From Nemopilema nomurai (taxonomy: Eukaryota; Cnidaria; Scyphozoa; Rhizostomeae; Rhizostomatidae): 64,000 nucleotides of DNA. This document shows positions 46,055-57,450 of this stretch, piece by piece. Each line of letters begins with the position of its first letter. The stretch's first letter is position 1. Location: NCBI GenBank assembly GCA_003864495.1, contig ML133388.1, forward strand, positions 3,212,809 through 3,276,808, in the 5' to 3' direction. The position numbers and the translations under genes are program-made. Under the pieces are notes generated by a model, which had not been told where the DNA came from, searched no databases, and saw only the letters and a list, made by a program, of their open reading frames with translations.

Positions 46055-49000
46055 TAAACAATCAAGCCTCACAGCTCTAAAGTAGGTCGTATTCCTGAAA
46101 AGAACTTGAGATTAGATATTATTCTAGCTACGTGTCACGCGCGAAATATCCGATTGATCACTACTGCTGAGAAAGAGATACTGTTCCATCTTGCAAAACA
46201 AGACTAGAGTCGTTTGACCCCAGGACCATCAAAAAGGCACATCACATAGTGCATAACTTTTGCTCAAAGTCGAGGGAAGAAAGCCGTTTATCGTATCTGC
46301 TGGATCCACAGAAAGAAAACTGGACATTTTCAGATATCAGCTTGTAAAGGATTAATCATAAGCACAGTTCAGGTATAAACAGGTTTATACTGGTATATAC
46401 AGTAAGGTTGAGTAACGATTTCGTCATAGGTTGACCCCGTGTTGATTTTAGCCTTAGAAACGTGTTCTTTATTTTCTACTAAAGAGAATCCTTAGGGCCT
46501 CGCTATCAAAAGGTTTCTGAAGAAAAAATTAATCTTACAATTTGGTTTACTGTTCACTGCTTGTTACGTATATAGAGAGTATTTTAGAATTTATTAAGAG
46601 ATTAATTGAGAGTATTGGGGCTAAAGAGAATGAACTGAGAATAAAGATAGGGTTGAGATAGAAGTAGTTAAATTCCCCAATTCAAATAGAAGTAGTTAAT
46701 TCTCATCAAGGGGTTTTATTCTGACAGTGTTGCCAGTACACTGAAATGTTAAAAATAAAATGCTCCGTTCTATCGGGACCTAGTTACGGCGGTGTTACTT
46801 CAATTGTACAAGCGACTACAGAAGGGCATTTATGTCTGGAATGGTACAACGCAATTTCAAGCATAGTTGTATATTAGAAGCTATTATGTAATTTGTTTTA
46901 AAAATGAGGGCAATAGGTCATTCCTTTACAAGGCCTGATTTGTATGGTTTATACTTTTTAATTGATACTTAGTAATAGAGTTATGTATGGTTAAAGCAAA
47001 ACTATGTCCTTAAATAAAATTTTCACTTTATATAATGCAGATTCCTCTTTCGCTAAAGTGTGTCTTTAATCCTATCGAGATTCTGGGCCATATTTACGTT
47101 TGTCAGGGCCTTTTACCCTATTTTGATTTAGGCCCCTTAAAATAAAATAAAGAAATTGTGTCATTAAAGCCGGGGCCTACTTAAGTTGCAAAACTTGGGG
47201 GGCTTCTGGGCAGGGTTGCGGGCAGAAACATACCAATAAGGAAACTACCTTCGAACCAATTTCTTCCTAGCATTGACAACATTCTGCCTCTACTACGCCT
47301 CAGGTAGCAAGCCAGAAGCAAGCTATAACGATATTATCTACATTCCTCAGTCATCTTTTATGCATCTTACTTCAATTCCTAGTATTTTGTATTTGTTTCT
47401 ACCTTGCTTCCGAAGGTAGTTAAAGGACACTGAGAAGCTTAAGCTTTTCGAGAAGTGTCCTAGTGTTTTCTTGACTCTGATAGCTTCGTTTTCCATGATG
47501 TTTTTGTAGAAATTTATTCAGGGGATTTTTTGCAATCACGAAATGATACCGTCCGTATTGTATCGTTTAGTATAGAAACAAAGCTTCCGTTAGTTGAAAA
47601 CCTTTCAACCACCTTCTCAGAAAGTGTTATTTGCCTATCTTTCAATATTGCCTTGTGATAAGCAGAAACTCTAAACTCAGAACCTTGCTATTTCTCTGCC
47701 ATTTTACCACGTGGTGCTCTCCCAAGGGGTTAGTTGGCCTCGTATTCATTTTTGCGGGAAAATGTAATTTTTCTGCCCAGATCACAAAACATTGGATTCA
47801 GACCAGTTGCTGGAGTTTAACAGAAAAGCCCCGTTGCTACTTTTTTGACCTAAGAAGATACTGGTGTGAGCACAAGCAACACAAACACAAGGTTTTTATT
47901 TATCCTTCCAGTTTTTATTCTCAACAAATGCTTTAATTCATATTCTGTCTTTATTTACCTGATTTTCTCCCACACGTGTTATTCTCCTAATAGAGTTTAT
48001 GAAATACCCTTAAAAGTTCTAACACTGAATTGTCTATCAAACATTCAAGCGTTCACGAATAAAGAGCCCTGCTGTTATGTTTATGTTTGAAAAAGCCTCA
48101 AAAGTGAAAAGTGCGCGCTTGCCTTCTATCATATAATTTTGCAGGAGGGGCGTGACCAATTCTTATTTGGCCAGCCATAGTTTATAGAATCGCAAAATCC
48201 AAATGAGCTTACTTCATCCATCCTTAGCCATGAAATCTACTTTTCTGCTTCGTTTTCTGGTTATTTTAGTTAAGAAAAGCAAAACCATTTGAACAGTATA
48301 CTAGCTAAAGAATTTATGGTCATCTACCCTCTTAAACATAAAAGAAGTTCCAGTGGATATTTGAACATTTTTAAACAACAAGAAGGGCAATTACTATAAA
48401 GAAGAACAAATTTGGACATTTAAGTTTCAAAAACAGAAATTTATAGGTGTGGTCTTGTAATAATCACTTGTCTCCTCTTGCATTTTCTGCAGCGATATTG
48501 CAGAGAGACTTGATATCATTAGTTTTTTAAACATGAGAGGGAAATGGTGTAATAAAGTAAAAAAAGGTGAGAAATGGGAAGAGAAATGTGCTTTTTCTTG
48601 AAAATGGTTGGCAAGTCAATAGTCTTGCAATAATTCATAACTTACAACTTATTTTTGGATTTGCCATAATGATTCAAAGTATCTGAAGTTGTGCAATTAA
48701 TGGTCACAATACAATACAATCTTTAACTTGCACACTTTTCACAAACCTTATATGAATTATGTTTCATACTTTTTGATGGTTCCAGTCTAATCAATTAAGC
48801 AGAACGCTAGGACACCTGATTTTCAAATTTTACTTCAGTAATTCTATTATAGCCTGTTTTTGTATATTTAGTATATGTTAGGTTTCCAAAGTGTGCCTTT
48901 CTTAGTATACCCTATGCATCAAAAATTCTAGTGCAAAGGAGAAATAAATTCAACTGAAAAGTAATGTTCTTGCAAAACTCATCCTTATATAACTGTCAAT

Positions 49001-51829
49001 ATAATGAAATGGAGCCTTCAGTGAGTATAACCATAATTAAGCAATTCAGATGTGTTCTGTTGTAGAAGTAGGTTCTTTTTCAGTCTTGTTACGCGACCAA
49101 CAAATACTAGTTCCTGGATTGCAGTTATCTTGCAATGGTTCATTTTGCCTCTCAATTTAGCACCATTATATTTTCTACCCTTCCCATCAAGCTGACTTTC
49201 AGTATTCTTGTTTATACAAGGCCAGCGATTCATATTAGAAAATGGGAGGGGGGTGCAAAATATGAAGATTATAAAAGGTTTCAGTTAAGGCTGCCACCCC
49301 TAAATATTTTGATAATTAAATCATAGTCTGGGCCCTTCAAAACAAAATATATTACAGAATATCTGACCTCCTCTCTTTTTACTTATAAATATCTTTGAAA
49401 TGTTTTTACATGGTTGCAACAAATATTTTATTCTACAAAAAAGTACAGGGGGCTATGATCCCCCTGATACCCCCTCCTCCAAGTTTTCCTGTCTCTCTTA
49501 GACTGCACCAGTGTGCCTGAATAAAATCATCATTAATTTAGGAATAATTGAATGATTGAATTGATTACTATACAATGCATACCAACTTTCATTACCTTTT
49601 TACCACTGGAAATTTGCAAGCACCCACATAATCTGCATGCATGGAATATACCTGTAAATAATTTAAGCTGCAGGTGGTGTTGGTATTGTCAATTAGGTAT
49701 GAAATCACTTAATTAATTTCATATTGGAAAAACAACAGAGCCAGCTTTTTGATGCTGTACACTTTGCTAATATTTTTAAAAGGATGAATTTGTGAAAAGT
49801 CATGAGCTTTTAGTTGCAATAAAAGAGCTGCTTATTGTTCAATAAAATGGCTGCTTATTATTATTGCTTATTTCTCAAGTAAAATAATTCTTTATAGTAA
49901 GAAAAAGCGAAATAATTTTTTGCATACTTAGCTTCCTTTTTTGTCCAACAATCCTCGGAGCAGACATAAGAAAATAACAAAGAGCCCCAAAAATAAGTAA
50001 CCAGTTGCGGATTGAACACCAGAGGATTGAAGGGAAGAGCGTATGATTGGTTGTAAATGACCAATCACCCGCACTAAAAACATTCTTTGTCCATTTCTAA
50101 AAAGTCATGTCGTGTTCTCAGATGTCATCTGTAAATCATTGTAGGCACAATTTACAATTTGTTGACAAAGGAGCTGTCAAAGCCTTGAATGCTCTATTGT
50201 AACACACCATTATATGAACCCATCCTATTGCTGACTTGTTAATAACACAATGTCTAATTGTATTGTTGCTATATTTCATGTCATTGTGATGATCTGATTG
50301 CGTAGAGATTGGTTGTACCCTACAGGCCTCGTTATACTTTCAGTGTTTTCTATTTATATCAGTGAAAAAGGCTTCATAGACTCTCTTTACGGTCATAAAG
50401 CGTGGTGTTATCAAGCACTCGAGTCATTTAACAAGAAGCTATTTTGATACCTCCAAGGCATCTTATAAGGTAATTAACCTCCCACTCGCTATTTACTCTC
50501 TTCCTTTAAATAATGCGTTTGTGTGACTTTCAAAGGTAGCAAAAAAGCTTTTTTGAATTCGTTGGCTACAGATCATCAGGGAACTCTTTATAGACGGATT
50601 AGGACAACGGAAAATCTTCGTTTCCTATGGTGGATGATGAAGTCATTGTACGAGTAATAGAAGTCAAAGTCGTTTATTTACTAAATTAAAAGCCAAGTTC
50701 CATGATGCATTCGTACGTAAAGTCTGATGAATTTCCTCACTACCAACCAATAGGTAACCATCTAGGACCTTTTTCAAATGACTTTTAGAAGATTTCCTAT
50801 CTTTCAACAGCAAACATTGACTGAATATCTTATAACCGATACGATTCTAAGGTTCTCAAAATTTCCAACGACAAACGAATCAGAGTGAAAAATGACTGAC
50901 AATAGCAATAAACAGTTGCCAGGCGAAATACAGATGTACGTGATAAAAAATACACAGCCCTTTTTTAAGTATTTGTCGCGAAGGCTGTGGAGATCTGGAG
51001 CTATATACGTATTCTTGTTTGCATATTTTTAAGCATTTTGAGTGCTTCAGTCCATTGGTAATTCTTCACACTCCCCTTTTTGCAATCTAATCAGATCTGT
51101 GTATCATGCTGTTTTGTTCTGACGTAAAGGCAGATGTTGTTGTGGTTTGCTGGCTGTATTTTCATATGACGTACAATATTTCCATATGAATAAAACCAGC
51201 TGTATACCACAATAAAAAAGGTATTACAACACGGATATCAGTTAATATTAATTGCTCTTGCTGTTTCGAGCAATATCAATCAACACATTATCCCTTTGTT
51301 TCGAAATGATAAACCCTGGATTTTGAAATAACGTGTTTATTCGAGTTGCATCTTGGGAATTGTATTCATTCTTCCGAAAGCATAATAATATCACCGAGAC
51401 AACAGTTTGAAAATAAGTGCTTTTGAATTGGCCTATATTGCTTCAAACTTGCTTATCACATATCGAATTCCCATTGCTACCCAAGGACGCTAAACGTAAT
51501 ACATGACTGCTGACAAATTTGTTTGGACTGTTAAGATTAACGATAACTGGTATTCTGGCGCAGCAAGATTAGTTCAAATTAGAGATAGCATTTATAACAG
51601 CCATCTGTCACTGTTCGAAGTATTATGCTCGATTAATCTGAGGTTGAAAGGCAAAGGAAATGCTTAGAGCACATTCATTCCACGTCACTCAGAAGTTTTT
51701 GGTGTGATGGAAAACCTCACTGTTATTTGCTCACCAGTATGGGCTAGAAGCCCTCGATAGCGATCTAGGAGACATCGATTGTTAAACTAAGAGACATCGC
51801 GAAGTACGTGAGTTATTGGTCAACTTTTG
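46055..51829. other. Non-coding region between gene D and the 255-codon frame
   Basis: No gene is supported. A hairpin lies at 47423-47461. A segment at about 47119-47190 (AGGCCCCTTAAAAT, AAATAAAGAAA, GGGGCCTACTTAAG) resembles one at 53990-54055. G-rich and C-rich runs such as GGGGGGCTATGATCCCCCTG near 49449 look like repeat ends. An AATAAA at about 46752 could serve gene D but is distant. Confidence 0.45.
47423..47461. repeat. Inverted-repeat hairpin
   Basis: AGGACACT and AGTGTCCT flank a nested AAGCTTAAGCTT palindrome, forming a near-complete stem-loop. Confidence 0.65.
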
Positions 51830-51903
51830 ATGGGAACTAAACGCTTCAGCTCGTCTAGGGGAAACTCGATCTCCAACGCTGACGTTGGAGTAAATTCTAA
51901 AAT

Positions 51904-52671
51904 ATGGATGTCCAGCTTCGATCTGTGCCAAACGTCGAAGTTACAGATTCCCATGCGAATACAAGAAGACGAGGCAGCCAACACGGAGAGCCTTACCATC
52001 CTTCCCAGTATTCGCGACGAAACCTTTCGCTAGTTAACCGCGAAGACTGTCTGCCTGCGAGGGCCGAAAGGTCTAAGACAATTACGAAGATTGACGTCAC
52101 CAAGCAAGGGAGAGAGGAAAGCAATGTTGGAGGAAGGACAAGAAGATGCATGACAGAGTACGACTCGAGTTCGCCAATGGTCTTAAAAGCGCTGGCGAAT
52201 GCGCATAGCTCTTATGACAAAAGACTGCATGGATTAAGGAGGAACTCCGTGAGAACTTTGGAATCGTTGAACGAGAGTGAAGAGGTCGGTGATTCGGAGG
52301 AACTGGACAACGATGTCTTTTATGACAATGTGACAACAGGTGACAAACTTTGCAACTTTTTAAGTACGCATAGGGCGTCTGACTCTACACGGACATCTGG
52401 AGGGAGTTGTGCCAGGAGCAGTACCTCCCGTGAAAGTGTTGTACACTGTGGATTTCCATCAGTCAAGAGGTACTTCGATGTTGTGAATATTTTCCAAAGG
52501 ACTGTTTCTGAGAATAGGAGCCGAGATGCGAAAATTATGGTCATCAAAGAAGCTGCTTTAGAGAGACTTGAAGAGAAGCGAAAAGTCGATGATCGGCTTT
52601 TGGCAAGAAGGTCGAAGAATACTAAATCAGCTTTGAAATTTAAACTGGCGAGCCGAAAAAAGGATAATTAG
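51904..52671 (+). CDS. Unidentified 255-residue basic, Ser/Arg-rich protein
   Basis: This single open frame runs from ATG 51904 to TAG at 52669-52671 and is far longer than chance frames nearby. A TAA at 51898-51900 lies just upstream in frame, so the ATG is the natural start; it has A at -3 and G at +4. The protein is hydrophilic with no signal peptide or TM segment. It has a basic N-terminal half, an acidic stretch at about residues 118-138 (NESEEVGDSEELDND), a Ser/Thr/Arg run (SGGSCARSSTSRES) and a Lys/Arg/Glu C-terminus likely to be helical (EAALERLEEKRKVDD). No family is recognised; it may be taxon-restricted. A second frame, from ATG 51830 to 52033, overlaps its start and also looks protein-like. 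A frameshift or alternative N-terminus is therefore possible. Confidence 0.6.
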   Translation: MDVQLRSVPNVEVTDSHANTRRRGSQHGEPYHPSQYSRRNLSLVNREDCLPARAERSKTITKIDVTKQGREESNVGGRTRRCMTEYDSSSPMVLKALANAHSSYDKRLHGLRRNSVRTLESLNESEEVGDSEELDNDVFYDNVTTGDKLCNFLSTHRASDSTRTSGGSCARSSTSRESVVHCGFPSVKRYFDVVNIFQRTVSENRSRDAKIMVIKEAALERLEEKRKVDDRLLARRSKNTKSALKFKLASRKKDN

Positions 52672-54840
52672 AGTATAAAGAGAACTTCCAACAGCCTTGG
52701 TGTTGTAGTGCGTCCTCCTGTAATTGTAGTAGCTGCTAGCTTGTACTGATCTCCTCCCTCCTACATCCCCCTCCCCCCCCCTTATCTACTTAAAGTGTGC
52801 TCTGGCATTTCGAAGTGGCTCTATAGCTATTAATCAATATTTAGGGAAGTACATGTAACGATATCTCTAATTCCCGCAATCTTCTATGTAAACAAAGAAA
52901 AATATCTAAGAAGAAGGACCGATGCTTTGGGTATCAATTCACTTGCACGAATGAATGGAATGACTAACCAAGATAGTTCACGAAGAACATTGTCAAAATT
53001 CCATAGAGATGGCAAGGTTTCCTTACCAACACACAAAACTATAATATTGATTATCACCCGGTCCAAATCTCAGACAGATGAAATTAATACCTTGAGGTGA
53101 GAGACGATTTACTACTGTGCAACTAATTTCTAGTCTTTTTGGAAAAGCATTTATAGAGCTAAGGAAAAGATTTGCTAATGATTTGACAAGGCTGAGACTA
53201 CGATATCCAGCCAATATTTAATCTTGTGGTTCAATAACGAGGAGCTTTCGAATCTGTTTTCTGCAGTTCCAAATCAATTTTAAAATCTCCCAGGGCTTGC
53301 GTTGTTCTTGTAAAAATCGTTAATTTGGTTGCTCTAAGCTTATTGCACATGGTTTTGATGAAATTTAGACTGAATGTTAGTCTCGTCCAAAACTAGTAGC
53401 GCGTATAATTTTAGACAGAAGCCCTAAAACTCGAGAAATAAGTAACATGTCCAGGATAAAACTCGTGTCTAATAAACGTGTGTCTCGAGACTTCGAGGTC
53501 TTTGAAGCTTGTTTCGAAGAAAGATATTACCTTTCAAATTATCTGCCATTGTAAATATGTCTTAAGTCCTGCTTATACTATTTTATCATACAAGACCACA
53601 TACTGTAAAGATGAGGCAGTGAAATGTTTTTTCATTTTTTATGTTCTTCCAATTCAAGTAAATTCCCTAACTTTGTTTTGCTCAGTCAGTTGCTGATGCT
53701 CCAGATTTTCGACCACCATTTTCATACAAATGAGACTACAGAGTAAATTGATTACTGATAGCTCATGATGTATTTTTCCTAATATTTGAAATATTAGACT
53801 AAGACTTGAAACTTTTGTTGAATTCCATGATTTAACAATTAGATTTCAGCCACTGTTTCGTTATACATTTTCCTTTTTAGATAAAAACCAGGAAAGAACA
53901 GGAAAACAAATGTCATTCTTGTATCCTTGATCTTGATTTGATCTTGATTTGATCTTGAAAAAACCTCCCTCTCAGTTAAGGTCCCTCTCTATTAAGCCGC
54001 CCTCTAAGTCCTCGAAAATGAAATAAAGAAAATGAAACATCTGGGGCTTAATTGAGCTTTTGCGGTAATATTGAAAACGAACATGCTGAGTCTAGGGCGT
54101 CTTGAAGAATATTTCGATAATTTAAATCGTTGCTTAGATCTAGAGAATTGTGTCAAATGTTTCCCATCTTGATCTTTGAGTAGATGGCTGTTTGTGACCA
54201 TGAGCTTTTACTCCAATTTGTTTATATCAGTTGAAGCAGGTCTCTTCCACTTGCACGCTTTCTTCACAAGCACGAATTTTGCATCCACATAGTTCAACTC
54301 TACCTTGAATGATGACCTTAAATCTTGATCTTAACATGCCTTCTTTCTACCAACTCAGTGTTTATTTCCTAAGTTCAATTCTTTTTTCCTGTTACTATCT
54401 ATGTCAGTGTTATTCCGTAGATTTCCATTCCATGAATTAGCCCTGTGGATACTGGACCCAGACCTCCTACGTCATGTCAGCTATATGCATTCTCATGCAC
54501 TAGGCCACTTTCCACTGCTTCTTTCTGTAGGCCTTTCTTATGTTGACCTCGAGATTTGTCTCGATGGATTTAATCACAAAGGCCAATAAGTTAAACGTAT
54601 TCCAACAAACTACAGCCTTGTGCAAACAAGAAACTCACTGAAGCAGTCAAAACTCATTTTGCTTGCTGTTTTGAAAGCAATTTTCCACGTGTATATACAG
54701 CGATGCGACGTCTCTTGCATTTATTGCAAATTGCCTTCCGGACTGGATCAGGATAATGTTGTTGCTTGTCTGCATATTGAACGTTCATCTGAGTTATTAC
54801 AACATTGCATTGATGATTTTAATGTGTTTTCTGCTCACAG
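52672..54840. other. Mostly non-coding stretch
   Basis: A polypyrimidine C-run lies at about 52757-52782 and a TTGATCTTGAT direct repeat (three units) at about 53928-53960. The segment 53990-54055 resembles that at 47119-47190. No upstream exon for the terminal exon at 54841 was identified. Confidence 0.45.
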
Positions 54841-54941
54841 ATTCTAATGTAGATGACATCGTAAGCCCTTCACCGTCATTTTGGGATACAGCCACGAGAA
54901 TTGGCGATTTCTTTGCCGTCTGGAACAAACATCTCGGATGA
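54841..54941 (+). CDS. Terminal exon of an unidentified gene
   Basis: A consensus acceptor (TTTAATGTGTTTTCTGCTCACAG in part) is followed by a 32-codon frame, beginning in phase 1, that ends TGA at 54939-54941. An AATAAA follows only 15 bases later. The peptide contains VDDIVSPSPSFWDTATRIG and ends FFAVWNKHLG, an amphipathic segment rich in aromatic residues. The combination of acceptor, stop and polyadenylation signal argues for a real 3' exon. The upstream exons and the family are unknown. Confidence 0.45.
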
Positions 54942-54956
54942 TCATCATTTCCATTA

Positions 54957-54962
54957 AATAAA
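54957..54962 (+). terminator. Candidate polyadenylation signal
   Basis: AATAAA lies 15 bases after the stop codon of the exon at 54841-54941. Confidence 0.5.
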
Positions 54963-57045
54963 TCGTCGCCATTAATTATTGAAACGCATCACCATCAGTT
55001 TTATTTTGTTGTTAGCTGCTTAAGCATATAATGACACAGGTCCCACTGGTCCTTTTTATGTTAAAAGGAATTGGTGATAAAATTCCCTGCGTGTTTGCAA
55101 CTTTGGGCGGGTAGCTGATCATGTTTTCGCTTATTCTGAAGAGAAGCTCTTTATCTTGACACATGATAATTGTCAACTTGATGGGTAGAAACCTGTTAAT
55201 AAGTTATTATTCTAGTTGAAAAAGAGTCTTGGAGAAGGCTGTCGAAACGTTCTTTTGCCGGTGTGGTTATATAAAGTGTAACGAATTGTAAACTGTCTTA
55301 TTCGATTGACCATACCACAACAGCCCTCTTCTTCCTTATCCCCCATCTCTTAGGCCATAACTTAGACCTAAGCATCTTTCTTGGCAAGATTAACTTACCA
55401 ATATCCTTCTAATCGAACCAGTACCACAGAAGCTGTTTAACGGCAATCCACCCATTAAATGTTTTTGAACTGTGTCGATAAACTACATATATAGCTTAGG
55501 ATAAATATATTAGAGATGATCAAATTATTGGGTATAAGAAATAATTTATTTCTTAAAGTTTCAAATGATTCTCTTTGGACTCTGATTTAAGTGATTGTTC
55601 ATTTAATAATCAAGGAGATGATTGCTGGAACCTAAGCGGTTTGAAAAGGCATGCGTATAAAAAAATTCGATCGTACAATACGCTTGCCATGGAAAATCTC
55701 AACTGAATTTTTGAATTATTTCTTCAAACATTTAAAACTTAGATATATTTTATCTTTTTGCAAAAACTTGGTTGCCTTTCGAAGCGGGAATCACGTGCCA
55801 TGTGCAGCATGTCTATTACTGTTATAGAATGCTGGAATTTTATGTTGTAAAATTAGAATCACTTGCCAAGGCTTTTATTTTCATTGCTTTTATGGACAGA
55901 GGCCCTACGAATTGACTCAAATGTGACCTCGCATGTACACCTTTGATTACAGCATCCTTACAGGTTCTTTCCGCGGCCGTGTTGATTAAGAAATTATCAA
56001 GCATCATTTAATTTAATGCACCCTTATATTATGTAGAGAAAGGCTTGATAAGTTAATGTCTTGTGGGACTTTCAGTAAAATCTAAATCTTCTTGTCGTAT
56101 AAAGGAAATTTCATTTTTTACCTCGGTAAAATCATCAACGTTTCTAGAAATTTTTTTTCACACCTAGCGGGCAGAATTTCAGGATTTCCTCTCATCTTGT
56201 TTTGCTTCTCAATCTAATTAATTTTCTTCCATTCTCTGTGCACATCAAAACGACTGTTTCATTATTCCGTTTCCCTTTACATTAGAAGTTGCCGACTCCT
56301 CAATTTGACGAAAGCATGCGATTTCTGACAAAAGCATGAAATTTTTTACAAATGCATGCAATTTGTCAATAACATCAACCGAACGTGAATGGATCCCCGT
56401 TATTTTGTCTCCATTTAGGCATATAGAGTAACTTCGTTTTGAATACTTTCCATTTAATTTTGAAACTATCTGACGCTTTGCGCTTTTAGAAATCTAGCTC
56501 AAGCTTTGCCAGTGAAAGTTTTTTAATTTTAGGACATTTTGAACACATTTTACCAGTTACTGTTCCTTAGAAGTTTACAATTTGATTCACAGTCTCTGAA
56601 TTGGCAACGGCAGCCAAATAATGAAGGGTGTTATGCCGGTGTCTGATCATGTATGGTACCAGCATCTTGCAAGGTTATGTAGTTAGCACAATCATGCGCA
56701 GCGCAAAACGATGCACAGTGGCATCTTCCGTATTCCAACAAGAATAAGAAAAGTTTCTTAGTGATTTTTCATTTACCAATGGAAATTTCTTAAAATTTTC
56801 AGTCTGTTACCAGTGGCTCTCTTATAGAGTGGTTTCTTAGAAGAAAAAAATTATGTAAGGACATGCTTTTTGCTTTAAGAATGTTTGATTAGAGAATCTT
56901 TTAGTGAGTGGATGAAGCTAAAGGCATAATTTTTCTACCCTTGAATGTTTTCCAAAACGCTTGCATAAAACACAATTGGCTGGAATTATTCCTTAATAAT
57001 TAGCTGCTTTATCTTTTATCATAACTTTTTTATCTTGAATCGTAG
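54963..57045. other. Non-coding stretch
   Basis: AT-rich, with no supported gene or distinct repeat. Confidence 0.5.
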
Positions 57046-57450
57046 AAAGAGTTTTGCCTCCCAATGTTAGGTGCTGAGCACTTCCACAGTCTCGAAAGTC
57101 CTTATCGAGTTTCATCTCAGCCGGTCTTGACGGGGCTTGTAAGCGAAATCGCCTCGCTTAAAGCGACAATAATCTTATCTACTCGCGAGGGATAATCCTT
57201 CGTGTGGGCAAAATTACCAGGCAGCATATTTGCGACTTGCGGCGCAAGAAAGCGAGACCACAAAATTTCTCCAGAATGTGCGAGACAAGAATTTCTGTAT
57301 GGACATCAATCTTTTACAGGTCACAACAGGTGCAAAAACACCTGGCATTGTTTGCTGCAATTCTCAAAAGAGCTTGTCCGTAAACGTAAGGACGTCATTC
57401 AAGGCATCACTGGTTAGAAACAGACGACTCCAAGAGCCAACGACATTATG
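57046..57450 (+). CDS. Two candidate internal exons of an unidentified gene
   Basis: 57046-57138 follows a strong acceptor (CTTTTTTATCTTGAATCGTAG) and ends at a GTAAGC donor. It reads KEFCLPMLGAEHFHSLESPY and continues to TGL, in phase 0. 57221-57450 follows ATTACCAG and ends at a GTAAGA donor in phase 2, with 76 open codons including KFLQNVRDKNFCMDINLLQ and GIVCCNSQKSLSVNVR. The 82-base gap would be a short intron. The composition is richer in G+C than the flanks. No family is recognised and the joining is inferred. Confidence 0.32.

Noticed and set aside
47631..47936. 101-codon plus-strand frame
   Set aside because: No domain features, no splice context; composition typical of chance frames here.
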